Shown: positions 24,925 through 31,819, counted from the first letter of the stretch. The stretch: 51,894 nt of DNA from Clostridiales bacterium (GCA_021205725.1 JAJPWY010000044.1:1-51894), one strand, 5' to 3'. Notes: a model not told the origin generated them from the sequence alone. Translations and numbers: made by a program.

Positions 24925-25743
24925 TCACGCCGCCTGGACGGACGGGCTGACGGCCAGGGCCGCCTCCATCATCTCCCGCACCCGCTTGCCAACCTCGACG
25001 GTGTTGTGGGCGGCGACATAATCCTTGTCCAGCACCCCAATGAAGTCCAGGTAGACGTCGGTGTGGTGGAAGGGCGTGTTTTTGGTTGCCAGCTCGGTGT
25101 TGCGGATGACTGCCACCACGATGGGGCAGTTGGCCCGCTGAGCGATCTTAAAGGCTCCGTTTTTAAAGGGCAGCAGCTGGTCGGTGGGGTTTCGGGTGCC
25201 CTCGGGATAGATGCCCACGGTGGCCTTCTGCTCCTTCACCAGGTCGATGGCCCGGAGGATGGTCTTGGCCTCGTCCTTCAGATTGCCCCGGTTCAGGGAG
25301 AGGCAGAAGGACTTGTGCATCAGCTTGCCGATGATGGGAATGTGAAACAGCTCCTTCTTGCTGACAAAGCCGGTGCGATACTTCCGGAGAACCCCCATCT
25401 CCAGCAGAGGATCCATAGCGCCCCGGTGGTTGCTCACCAGCAGGAACTTCTCCTCTGGCAGCTGCTCCTTGCCGGTCACATGGAGCCGGATGCGCAGGAG
25501 CTGGGTGGCAGACTCGATGACACAGTTGGAGAAGAAACGGTAGATGGGATTGTGCTTCTCACAGGGCTTGTTCAGGTCTACCCCCACTGTGAAGCAGGTG
25601 CAGATCAGTATACTGAGCAGGGCATAGACCAGATAGCTCAGCGCAAACACGCCCAAAAACAAGGGCACGCTCCCGATGACCTGGAGCGCAGTCAGCAAAA
25701 TCGCCGTCAACAGGGACAGCACAGCGATTCCGTACAGCAGCAT
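24925..25743 (-). CDS. plsC: 1-acyl-sn-glycerol-3-phosphate acyltransferase
   Basis: A 272-residue PlsC-like acyltransferase making phosphatidic acid at the inner face of the membrane. Two N-terminal hydrophobic segments (about 3-20 and 26-50) precede the catalytic HX4D motif at 106-111 (NHRGAMDPL). The substrate motif EGTR is at 181-184, in YPEGTRNP. ATG 25743 has AAAGGA seven bases upstream; a longer frame further upstream crosses the promoter and is not used. First gene of plsC-fabF. The family also includes lyso-lipid acyltransferases of other specificity. Confidence 0.93.
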   Translation of the reverse strand: MLLYGIAVLSLLTAILLTALQVIGSVPLFLGVFALSYLVYALLSILICTCFTVGVDLNKPCEKHNPIYRFFSNCVIESATQLLRIRLHVTGKEQLPEEKFLLVSNHRGAMDPLLEMGVLRKYRTGFVSKKELFHIPIIGKLMHKSFCLSLNRGNLKDEAKTILRAIDLVKEQKATVGIYPEGTRNPTDQLLPFKNGAFKIAQRANCPIVVAVIRNTELATKNTPFHHTDVYLDFIGVLDKDYVAAHNTVEVGKRVREMMEAALAVSPSVQAA

Positions 25744-25879
25744 ATTGAATTCCTTTCTGAGCGGGAATGTGACCGCTCGCCATATAACCAAGTCCACCTG
25801 CAAGGGGCGGAACAAACCCGCCCTTCCATTCTGCCGGGCGGGTAGCTTTTGAAACTGAGTATATCTGGTTTCTGATACT

Positions 25880-25908
25880 ATATTACACCTGTAAAAAGCC
25901 GCCGTCAA
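25880..25908 (-). promoter_or_regulatory. Promoter of plsC-fabF
   Basis: Minus strand TTGACG (25903-25908), 17 bp, TAATAT (25880-25885). The following leader holds GAAAC...GTTTC arms (12-base gap), but no clear FapR or FabT operator is recognisable. Confidence 0.6.
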
Positions 25909-25960
25909 GGGGCTGGACAAATTTAGCAATTTGTCCAAAAAGAAATTCCGAAAATTGCTA

Positions 25961-25989
25961 TTGACAACCGGCCCGACCTCCCGTATAAT
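25961..25989 (+). promoter_or_regulatory. Promoter of infC-rpmI-rplT
   Basis: TTGACA (25961-25966), 17 bp, TATAAT (25984-25989), a consensus match. It starts the leader RNA. Confidence 0.9.
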
Positions 25990-25995
25990 ATTTTC

Positions 25996-26134
25996 GCACA
26001 AAGAAGCAGGAACGGTATCCCGTCCTCACCTGCCGCCTCAGGCGTCTGGTCAACAGTGATTCTCTCCCGGCGAGAGCGGGGAGTGGCTTCATGCGGATAC
26101 CGTTTCGGTATTCGCTCTTATTATTTTCTGGAGG
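25996..26134 (+). ncRNA. Ribosomal protein L20-type leader with attenuator
   Basis: A structured 5' leader of the infC operon. A terminator hairpin (26093-26115, GCGGATACCG-TTT-CGGTATTCGC) is followed by a T-rich run (26116-26127). Its 5' arm can instead pair with AACGGTATCC at 26011-26020, which is exactly complementary to GGATACCGTT at 26095-26104. These mutually exclusive pairings fit the L20-dependent attenuation known in Firmicutes, where L20 stabilises premature termination. A further hairpin (TCTCTCCC...GGGGAG-like, 26061-26083) lies between the two arms. Confidence 0.85.
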
Positions 26135-26143
26135 TGTGTTCGT

Positions 26144-26716
26144 ATTAGCAGCATGACGCATCAGATCAACGAAGAGATTCGTGACAGGGAGGTTCGTGTG
26201 ATCTCCTCCACCGGCGAGCAGCTGGGCATTATGTCCGCCAAGTCCGCCTTGGAGATCGCTGCCCGGCAGGAGCTGGATCTGGTCAAAATTTCCCCCAAGG
26301 CTGTCCCTCCGGTCTGCAAGATCATGGACTACGGCCGCTACCGCTTTGAGCAGTCCAAGCGGGAGAAGGAGATGCGCAAGAACCAGCACATCGTGGAGAT
26401 CAAAGAGGTTCGGATGTCTCCCAGCATTGACAGCGGCGACTTCAATGTCAAGCTCCGCAGCGCCAAGAAATTTCTGGCGGAGGGCGATCGTGTCAAGGTG
26501 GCCGTCCGTTTCCGTGGCCGTGAGATGGCTCATACGGAGATCGGCGCCGATCTGCTCAAGCGTTTTGCCGCAGAATGCAGCGACGTGGCCAATCTGGACA
26601 AGAAGCCCAACATGGAGGGACGGCACATGATTATGTTCCTCTCTCCCAAGACGGCCAAGGAGCTGAACACAGCGGCGAAGAAGGCCGCAGCTCAGGAAAA
26701 ATCAGCGGAGAAGTAA
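26144..26716 (+). CDS. infC: Translation initiation factor IF-3
   Basis: A 190-residue IF-3, which binds the 30S subunit, blocks early 50S joining and checks initiator tRNA and start codon. The N-domain starts at HQINEEIRDREVRVIS, and the linker and C-domain signatures (VKISPKAVPPVCKIMDYGRYRFEQSK; VKVAVRFRGREM) are intact. The strong ribosome site GGAGGTG (26130-26136) is 9 bases before ATT 26144 but 18 before the first ATG (26153), so AUU is the likely start. This agrees with the AUU start by which IF-3 controls its own synthesis in other bacteria. First gene of infC-rpmI-rplT. Confidence 0.95.
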   Translation: MSSMTHQINEEIRDREVRVISSTGEQLGIMSAKSALEIAARQELDLVKISPKAVPPVCKIMDYGRYRFEQSKREKEMRKNQHIVEIKEVRMSPSIDSGDFNVKLRSAKKFLAEGDRVKVAVRFRGREMAHTEIGADLLKRFAAECSDVANLDKKPNMEGRHMIMFLSPKTAKELNTAAKKAAAQEKSAEK

Positions 26717-26757
26717 TTTTCGGCGGCTCGTCCGCCTGACGAAAGGAGCAATTCATC

Positions 26758-26961
26758 ATGCCTAAGATGAAAACCCACAGCGGTGCCAAGAAGCGCTTTT
26801 CTCTCACCAAGAACGGCAAGGTCAAGCGTGCGCACGCTTTCAAGTCCCACCTGCTCAACGGCCACGGAAAGACCACCAAGCGGAAGAGAGGCCTCCGGAA
26901 GGGCGGCTATGCGGACGTCACCAACGCCGCTACCATCCGTGAGATGATTCCTTACAAGTGA
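26758..26961 (+). CDS. rpmI: 50S ribosomal protein L35
   Basis: A 67-residue basic protein with the L35 signature [17 protein letters not shown] at the start and [13 protein letters not shown] near 42-54. ATG 26758 has a GAAAGGAG site upstream. Middle gene of the infC operon, 41 bases after infC and 21 before rplT. Confidence 0.98.
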   Translation: MPKMKTHSGAKKRFSLTKNGKVKRAHAFKSHLLNGHGKTTKRKRGLRKGGYADVTNAATIREMIPYK

Positions 26962-26982
26962 GACAGAGGAGGGAACTGAATT

Positions 26983-27339
26983 ATGGCAAGAGTTAAACGT
27001 GCAATGATGACACGGAAAAGACGTAACCGCACCCTGAAGCTGGCCAAGGGCTACTGGGGCGCTAAGAGCAAGCACTTTAAGATGGCAAAACAGGCCGTCA
27101 TGAAGTCCGGCAACTATGCCTATACCGGTCGTCGCCTGAAAAAGCGTGATTTCCGCCGCCTGTGGATTACCCGTATCTCCGCTGCCTGCAAGCTCAACGG
27201 CATGAATTACTCCACCTTCATGCATGGCCTGAAGCTGGCTGACGTGCAGATCGATCGCAAGATCCTGGCTGAACTGGCCGTGAATGACGCCGCCGCTTTC
27301 ACCCAGCTCACCGAGCTGGCCAAGAGCAAGCTGGCCTGA
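26983..27339 (+). CDS. rplT: 50S ribosomal protein L20
   Basis: A 118-residue L20, an early assembly protein of the large subunit and the likely feedback regulator of this operon. The sequence [25 protein letters not shown] is followed by the canonical ARVK-type basic tail and the folded [21 protein letters not shown] domain. Preceded by GAGGAGGG. Ends at a strong terminator (27355-27395). Confidence 0.98.
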   Translation: MARVKRAMMTRKRRNRTLKLAKGYWGAKSKHFKMAKQAVMKSGNYAYTGRRLKKRDFRRLWITRISAACKLNGMNYSTFMHGLKLADVQIDRKILAELAVNDAAAFTQLTELAKSKLA

Positions 27340-27354
27340 GCCTGATTTGAAACA

Positions 27355-27395
27355 GGGGAGCGTTGCAGAACCAAAAGCTGCAACGCTTCCTTTTT
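27355..27395 (+). terminator. Terminator of the infC operon, member of a repeated hairpin
   Basis: GGGGAGCGTTGCAG, loop AACCAAAAG, CTGCAACGCTTCC, TTTTT. The stem and the nine loop bases recur, on the other strand, at 50895-50940. Confidence 0.92.
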
Positions 27396-27492
27396 ACGTG
27401 TGGCCGAAAATCAGGGAGAAAATCAGTCTGCTCGATTTGCAGAGACCCTTTGGCAAATTCGCCGACATTCCCCTCCCACACCCAAACAATTT

Positions 27493-27521
27493 TTGACAAA
27501 GTGTCCATCATATGCTATACT
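27493..27521 (+). promoter_or_regulatory. Promoter of the 88-residue protein gene
   Basis: TTGACA (27493-27498), 17 bp, TATACT (27516-27521). Confidence 0.8.
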
Positions 27522-27554
27522 GTCATACAGACCCAAGTGAAAGGACTCCTTGTC

Positions 27555-27821
27555 ATGCTCGCAACCAGACGGAAAATGAAACCGGGACGGGAGGCGTCTC
27601 TCGACCCCCGGGACATCCAGGCCCTGTATATCACCGGCGGCGTCCGGCCCGGCTACTTTCAGGTGGACGACCTGTGGGACTACCTGGACTACAACCCGGG
27701 CTATATCCAGGTGAATGTGGGGAGCTTCCCCAACCTGGTGGCGGTGGAGGGGGCGAGATACGTCCGCTCCGCCCGGAGCGCCAGAGGGCGGGACTGCCTG
27801 TTTGACCTGCCCAGAGAATGA
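27555..27821 (+). CDS. Small conserved-looking protein, unknown function
   Basis: An 88-residue protein that I do not recognise. It begins MLATRRKMKPGREASLD, has an aromatic central part (GYFQVDDLWDYLDYNPGYIQ, about 36-55) and ends in a basic patch. No signal peptide, membrane segment or metal motif. That it is real is supported by the consensus promoter 34 bases upstream, the AAAGGA site 9 bases before ATG 27555, a strong terminator directly behind and codon use like its neighbours. A longer frame upstream would overlap the rplT terminator and is rejected. Confidence 0.75.
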   Translation: MLATRRKMKPGREASLDPRDIQALYITGGVRPGYFQVDDLWDYLDYNPGYIQVNVGSFPNLVAVEGARYVRSARSARGRDCLFDLPRE

Positions 27822-27825
27822 GAAA

Positions 27826-27870
27826 ACGGCCCCGGCACAGACGACTTGCTGTGCCGGGGCCGTGTGTTTT
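27826..27870 (+). terminator. Bidirectional terminator
   Basis: ACGGCCCCGGCACAG, 8-base loop, CTGTGCCGGGGCCGT, GTGTTTT. On the minus strand the stem is followed by TTTTC, so it can also end the sigma-factor operon. Confidence 0.88.
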
Positions 27871-27874
27871 GTCA

Positions 27875-28897
27875 TCAGGCGTCTCCCTCCGGGGCCAGGA
27901 CCTCCTCTACAGTATCCTCCAGAATATCGCTGCTCGCATCCAGAGCGTCTGTCACATCTAGGCAGAAGTCTGCCACCGACTGGTGGTCTGCCGCCACGGT
28001 GACAGAGGCGGGAACGTCCTCCCCGGTGGGGACGCCTTCGCTGTCCACTGCCTGGAGATACCAGGGGAGGCTGGCGGGCCGGTAGACAAAGACGTAGATG
28101 GTCAGCTCGCTGTCCTCCGCCGGGTAGATGTTGAGGGACACCTGATCGTCGTCTTCATACGGATAGCAGGTGGGGGTGCAGTCGCCCACAGAAGCCAGCA
28201 CGCCGCCCGCCCACTCGTCCGTCTGGAACCGGAGGATACAGACCTGGCCGTCGGCCAGCTCGTCCTCCACGGAATCCAGCCATTGGGCCACCTCGTCACA
28301 GTCCTCCAGGTCCTCCTCCGGGACGGAGGTAAAGACGGAGTAAAAGCTGTCGTCGGAAAAGTAACTGTCGTCGGAAAAGTAATAGGAGTAGGAGCTGTCA
28401 AAGTCGCTGTCGGCGAGGCTGACGCGGTATCCCATGACCCCCAGGGCCAGTATCACCACCAGCACCACCGGGACGACCAGCAGCAACAGCACCAGCCACA
28501 GCTTGTCCTTCCGCCGGACGGGCGGGGTGACGTTGCTGTCCGGGTCGAGAGGCGTCCCGCACTGGGGGCAGAGCTTCCACCCCGGCTCCAGCGGTCTGCC
28601 GCAGCTGGGGCAGCTGGCCCGGAGGGTGGCCCCGCAGTTGGGGCAGCGGGTGAATTGCAGCTCCACCGTCTGGCCGCATTGGGGACACTGATAGTCCCCC
28701 CGGTTGCTCCGGGCCAGCAGGTAGATGATGACGCCGATGCAGTAGGGCACCAGCACCACCACCAGCGTCCAGAGCACCCGGTTCATCCCCCGCCGCCCGG
28801 CGTCCCGCCAGACATAGACCCCCAGGGCGATGACGATGCCCAGAGCCAAAACGAGGATGAGAATCGCGATTACAGAGACTCCTGTAGTGATTGCCAT
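27875..28897 (-). CDS. Membrane protein with zinc ribbons, sigma-operon gene 3
   Basis: A 340-residue protein. Two N-terminal membrane segments (about 5-30 and 40-63) form a PLDc_N-like hairpin. Four CxxC pairs (C71/C74, C85/C88, C96/C99, C110/C113) make two zinc ribbons in the cytoplasm. A third segment (133-155) leads to an acidic, Tyr/Ser-rich exterior domain (156-340). ATG 28897 has GGAGGG upstream; an earlier in-frame start would lie inside gene 2. It overlaps gene 2 by 28 bases, so the three genes are translationally coupled. The ribbon-membrane-exterior layout suits a signal receiver, but no anti-sigma motif is recognised. Confidence 0.85.
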   Translation of the reverse strand: MAITTGVSVIAILILVLALGIVIALGVYVWRDAGRRGMNRVLWTLVVVLVPYCIGVIIYLLARSNRGDYQCPQCGQTVELQFTRCPNCGATLRASCPSCGRPLEPGWKLCPQCGTPLDPDSNVTPPVRRKDKLWLVLLLLVVPVVLVVILALGVMGYRVSLADSDFDSSYSYYFSDDSYFSDDSFYSVFTSVPEEDLEDCDEVAQWLDSVEDELADGQVCILRFQTDEWAGGVLASVGDCTPTCYPYEDDDQVSLNIYPAEDSELTIYVFVYRPASLPWYLQAVDSEGVPTGEDVPASVTVAADHQSVADFCLDVTDALDASSDILEDTVEEVLAPEGDA

Positions 28898-29175
28898 GAT
28901 GAATCCCTCCTTAATACGAAGTAGACCGCCAGCTCTGTCCCCGCCGCCAGCAGGGAGGAGAGCAGGCCGAACCCGACTGCCTTGTCCAGCCAGGGAAATT
29001 GCTGAAGCAGGGGCGGGGGCAGCAGACGGAACAGGCTCCACGCCAGCACCGCCAGGGCGACTGCCAGCAGGGCTGTCAGCAGGATGCACCGATTCCGCTC
29101 CCGCCGGGCCAGACGCTGCTCCAGCTCCGCCCGGGTGAGCCGGGGCGGGTCGTATTGCTCAAAATCCATCTTCAT
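28870..29175 (-). CDS. Small membrane protein, sigma-operon gene 2
   Basis: A 101-residue protein: a charged N-terminus (1-30, LTRAELEQRLARRERNR), two membrane segments (about 31-50 and 66-90) and a short Arg/Ser-rich tail. ATG 29175 lies inside the sigma gene (17-base overlap) behind a GAGGTGG site. The position directly after an ECF sigma gene is the usual place of the anti-sigma factor, and the cytoplasmic helix 10-30 could bind sigma. There is no zinc anti-sigma HxxxCxxC motif, so this is an inference from position only. Confidence 0.8.
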   Translation of the reverse strand: MKMDFEQYDPPRLTRAELEQRLARRERNRCILLTALLAVALAVLAWSLFRLLPPPLLQQFPWLDKAVGFGLLSSLLAAGTELAVYFVLRRDSSWQSLQESL

Positions 29176-29647
29176 CTGTGAGCCACCTCCTCAGCGTCTC
29201 TCTGGCCCGGGCCAGCCGGGATTTGACCGTCCCCTCCGGCAGATTCAGCAGCCGGGCGGTCTCTTTGATGTCGTGTCCGTTGAAGTAGTACAGGATGACC
29301 GGGAGCCGAAGCCGGTCGGGGAGCCTGTCCAGGGCGGCGTACAGGTCGGACCAGTCCTCCCCCTCCGGGGCGGCGGCGCTGCTCAACGCCTCGTCCTGGG
29401 CCTCCCAGGTGGGGAAGCTCAGGGTGACGATGCGCCGTTTCAGCCGCCGCAGCCCGTCCCGGTAGAGATTGACACAGATACGGGCAGCCCACGGCTCGAA
29501 GGGGACCTCCGGCCGGTAGCTGTCCCAGCTCTGGAGGATGCGGAGCCAGGTGTCCTGATAGAGCTCCTCCGCCTCCTCCCGCTTGCGGCAGAGACGCATA
29601 CACAGGCCAAACAGCCGCCGCCCGTAGGTCTGGATGTAGTAGTCCAT
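29159..29647 (-). CDS. ECF-type RNA polymerase sigma factor
   Basis: A 162-residue sigma-70 family member with only regions 2 and 4. Region 2 covers about 5-65 (LFGLCMRLCRKREEAEELYQDTWLRILQSW, then FEPWAARICVNLYRD). Region 4 covers about 105-156, with helix-turn-helix text GHDIKETARLLNLPEGTVKSRLARARETLRRWL. ATG 29647. It is followed by two overlapping membrane-protein genes. The upstream sequence at 29687-29712 matches an ECF promoter, which points to autoregulation. The stimulus and regulon are unknown. Confidence 0.93.
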   Translation of the reverse strand: MDYYIQTYGRRLFGLCMRLCRKREEAEELYQDTWLRILQSWDSYRPEVPFEPWAARICVNLYRDGLRRLKRRIVTLSFPTWEAQDEALSSAAAPEGEDWSDLYAALDRLPDRLRLPVILYYFNGHDIKETARLLNLPEGTVKSRLARARETLRRWLTDEDGF

Positions 29648-29670
29648 GCCGCCATCGCCTCCGTTCTGTG

Positions 29671-29699
29671 TCTCTCTGTCTAATCATACGACAGAGAGA
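29671..29699. promoter_or_regulatory. 10-bp inverted repeat over the sigma promoter
   Basis: TCTCTCTGTC (29671-29680), nine bases, GACAGAGAGA (29690-29699). It covers the -10 region of the ECF promoter and lies 20 bases before the divergent DUF2325 gene. It could be an operator or an RNA hairpin in the divergent transcript. Confidence 0.5.
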
Positions 29700-29712
29700 C
29701 GATTTTGGTTCC
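29687..29712 (-). promoter_or_regulatory. ECF-type autoregulatory promoter
   Basis: Minus strand GGAACC (29707-29712), 16 bp, CGTA (29687-29690), the layout of extracytoplasmic-function sigma promoters (AAC motif near -35, CGTA/CGTC near -10). It lies 40 bases before the sigma gene. Confidence 0.6.
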
Positions 29713-29718
29713 CGGAAA

Positions 29719-30231
29719 ATGAGATCCGGTGAAAATTTTTGGCAGGAGTTATACAGTGACTATGAAAAGTTTGTGTTCTGCCACGCAGAGTACGTTGCAA
29801 GGCAGGTTTGCATCTCCCGGGATCTGGCCATCGTGCCGGGAACACTTGCGTCCGTCGATGTGCTGGAGACCAGCGCCTACAGCCTTGAGCCGGAGACACA
29901 GGAGGAGCCCGTCGAGTATCCGTACCGCACGGGTCTGAGAATCGTCCTGTATGGCGGCTTCGAGGTATTCCACAAGGAGCTGTTGAAGCTCCTGCCGGAC
30001 GTTCGGATTGTGGAATACTCTGCTCACATCGGCACAACGGCGATTCAAAATGCCGATATTGTGTTCCTTCAGACCAGCAAAACGGCCCATAGCGGATACG
30101 ATACCGTCTGCGACGCCTGCAAGAGCTGCGGCGTGCCGTATATTCACCTGAACTATGCCAGCGCCAGAAGGTGCGCCGACGTCATCGTCAGGGAGATCAG
30201 AAAGCGGGAGAGAGCGGACACAGAGGCGTGA
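29719..30231 (+). CDS. DUF2325 domain-containing protein
   Basis: A 170-residue cytoplasmic protein. The C-terminal half (about 75-165) matches DUF2325: LRIVLYGGFEVFHKELLKLLP, then IQNADIVFLQTSKTAHSGYD, then CKSCGVPYIHLN. The family is often linked to DNA or nucleotide-related clusters, but has no proven activity. The N-terminal 70 residues contain two Cys (in VFCHAEY and RQVCIS) and are not recognised. The ATG at 29719 has only GGAAA before it; a GTG at 29668 in the same frame would place the start inside the inverted repeat. Divergent from the ECF sigma gene. Confidence 0.72.
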   Translation: MRSGENFWQELYSDYEKFVFCHAEYVARQVCISRDLAIVPGTLASVDVLETSAYSLEPETQEEPVEYPYRTGLRIVLYGGFEVFHKELLKLLPDVRIVEYSAHIGTTAIQNADIVFLQTSKTAHSGYDTVCDACKSCGVPYIHLNYASARRCADVIVREIRKRERADTEA

Positions 30232-30282
30232 GCCACGGACAGCGATTCTCCCTGAACACAGAGCCTATCGTTTTATGACAAA

Positions 30283-30323
30283 CGCAAGAGAGCCGGCCCC
30301 GTCTGGGGTCGGCTCTCTGCTTG
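30283..30323. terminator. Hairpin between convergent genes
   Basis: AGAGAGCCGGCCCC, GTCT, GGGGTCGGCTCTCT (30287-30318) with outer GC extension. No T-run on either strand. It separates the DUF2325 gene from metF. Confidence 0.55.
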
Positions 30324-30345
30324 CGCTCGATTCGATATGACCGAC

Positions 30346-31212
30346 TCAGAGCAGATCCCTGATACCGTCATACACCCGCAGCACCACGTCGGCGTTGTTC
30401 ATGGCGTAGAGGTGGACGCCGTCGGCTCCTGCGTCGATCAGATCCCGGAGCTGGCCCACGGCGTAGTCGATGCCCGCCTTGTACAGCCCGTCCGGGTCGT
30501 CCTGCCACCGATCCAGAATGGCCTGGAACCGGGGGGGTACCGTGGCGCTGGAGAGGGCGATGGTTCGGGTGATCTGGCTCTTGCGGACGATGGGCATGAC
30601 CCCGGCGGAGACGGGCAGGTCGATGCCCTCCTTGCGGATGCGGGTCATGTAGCGGTAGAAACGGGCGTTGTCGAAGAACATCTGAGTCACCAGATGGGAC
30701 ACGCCGCTGTCCTGCTTCACCCGGAGATACCCCACGTCCTCCCGGAGAGAGGGGCTCTCCGGATGCACGTCGGGATAGCAGGCCCCGGAGAGGCCGAACG
30801 CCTCGTATTTGCCCCGGACAAAGGCGGCCAGGTCGCTGGCGTGGGCAAAGTCATGGTACTGGGCGATGTTAGGGTTCCGGTCACCCCGGAGGATCATCAG
30901 GTTTTGGATGCCTGAGGCAAACAGCTGATCCAGACTGGCCTCAATGCCCGCCCGGTCGCCGCCGAGACAGGTCAGGTGGGCCAGCGGCTCCATCCCCATC
31001 TCGTTTTTCAGATAGGAGGCCACCTGTCCGGTGGACACGCCTCCTGCGCCGGAGCCTCCGGCGGAGCAGGTGACGCTGACGAAGTCCGGGTGGACGGGCT
31101 GGATCTCCCGAAGGGTTTGCTGGAGGGCAGGCCAGTTCAGCACCTGCTTGGGCGGAAAGATCTCAATGGAGAAGAGGCAGCTCTTCTGGGCAAACAGCTT
31201 GCGGATGTACAT
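30346..31212 (-). CDS. metF: Methylenetetrahydrofolate reductase
   Basis: A 288-residue MetF, a flavoenzyme that reduces 5,10-methylene-THF to 5-methyl-THF for methionine synthesis. The catalytic Glu17 sits in FSIEIFPPK, the flavin/folate loop ILRGDRNPN is near 112-120, and the PVSAGVMPIV segment is present. ATG 31212 has GGAGG eight bases upstream; an in-frame extension to 31320 crosses the promoter and is rejected. It is a single-gene unit with its own promoter. No metH, SAM or T-box leader is visible. In acetogens the enzyme carries a metV partner, which is absent here. Confidence 0.95.
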   Translation of the reverse strand: MYIRKLFAQKSCLFSIEIFPPKQVLNWPALQQTLREIQPVHPDFVSVTCSAGGSGAGGVSTGQVASYLKNEMGMEPLAHLTCLGGDRAGIEASLDQLFASGIQNLMILRGDRNPNIAQYHDFAHASDLAAFVRGKYEAFGLSGACYPDVHPESPSLREDVGYLRVKQDSGVSHLVTQMFFDNARFYRYMTRIRKEGIDLPVSAGVMPIVRKSQITRTIALSSATVPPRFQAILDRWQDDPDGLYKAGIDYAVGQLRDLIDAGADGVHLYAMNNADVVLRVYDGIRDLL

Positions 31213-31246
31213 GGGGCGACCCTCCTGATATTGTTTCTTTGATAGA

Positions 31247-31275
31247 AGTATACCCTGAAACAGGGGAAAAAGCAA
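31247..31275 (-). promoter_or_regulatory. Promoter of metF
   Basis: Minus strand TTGCTT (31270-31275), 17 bp, TATACT (31247-31252). Confidence 0.65.
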
Positions 31276-31305
31276 GGGCGGGGAGCAACTCTCCCGCCAG
31301 CGGAT

Positions 31306-31347
31306 ACAAAACCGCCGCACCGGCCATTTTGTGGTCAGTGCGGCGGT
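31306..31347 (-). terminator. Terminator of rnpB
   Basis: Minus strand ACCGCCGCAC, 17-base loop, GTGCGGCGGT, TTTTG, about 11 bases after the RNase P RNA 3' end. Confidence 0.8.
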
Positions 31348-31357
31348 CTTTTTGGTA

Positions 31358-31697
31358 CAAGAGGGCCTGTAAGCCGGGTTCTGTTTTGACAGCCATCTAT
31401 CTAGGCCTGACGTTGCCGCCAGGCTCCAGCCACCTCCTGGGGACGGCCGGGCCGACCATCTGTCCCCCCACGGTGTTGCTCCGGATAGAGTTTACAGAAT
31501 CGGACTGTCTCCAGCCGACTGGTGAGCTCTTACCTCGCCTTTCCACCCTTACCGGCAAACGCCGGCGGTATCTCTCTGTTGCACTTGTCCTGAAGTCGCC
31601 TTCGGCGGGCGTTACCCGTTATCCTTGCCCTGTGGAGCCCGGACTTTCCTCACGGGCGGGCCTTTCGCCCCGTCCGCGCGGCTGTCCAGCCCTCTTG
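31358..31697 (-). ncRNA. rnpB: RNase P RNA
   Basis: The catalytic RNA of RNase P, which trims tRNA 5' leaders. It is about 340 bases. The terminal helix P1 forms from CAAGAGGGCT at the 5' end and AGGCCCTCTTG at the 3' end. The universally conserved core GAGGAAAGTCCGGGC is near the 5' end, CAGGGCAAGGATAACGGG and the AACAGAGAG-like segment follow, and the 3' part contains AGAACCCGGCTTACAGGCC, the region that binds tRNA CCA ends in the L15/P15 loop. It has its own promoter and terminator. Ends are set by helix P1 and may be off by a few bases. Confidence 0.95.
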
Positions 31698-31705
31698 CAC
31701 CGGAT

Positions 31706-31734
31706 ATTGTACCGGAACGGCGGGGAAAAGTCAA
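31706..31734 (-). promoter_or_regulatory. Promoter of rnpB
   Basis: Minus strand TTGACT (31729-31734), 17 bp, TACAAT (31706-31711), 9 bases before the RNA start. Confidence 0.85.
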
Positions 31735-31786
31735 ACGATTTGTGACTTGTTACAGTTTTGTGAATTATTGCCTCCGTCTCCCGGCA

Positions 31787-31819
31787 TTTCAGATTCTTTT
31801 CAGATTGCGGAACTACAAT
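31787..31819 (+). promoter_or_regulatory. Promoter of the Gld-like ABC operon with phased direct repeats
   Basis: TTTCAGATT occurs at 31787-31795 and 31798-31806, an 11-bp period, followed by TACAAT (31814-31819). The repeats cover the place of the missing -35 box, as in promoters activated by OmpR-type response regulators. Confidence 0.5.

Noticed and set aside
25744-26001. N-terminal extension of plsC to 26001
   Set aside because: It crosses the plsC promoter and the opposite infC promoter. The ATG at 25743 has a good ribosome site and starts the membrane segment.
31239-31745. Coding frame over the region of rnpB
   Set aside because: The stretch folds as RNase P RNA with conserved core, promoter and terminator on the minus strand.
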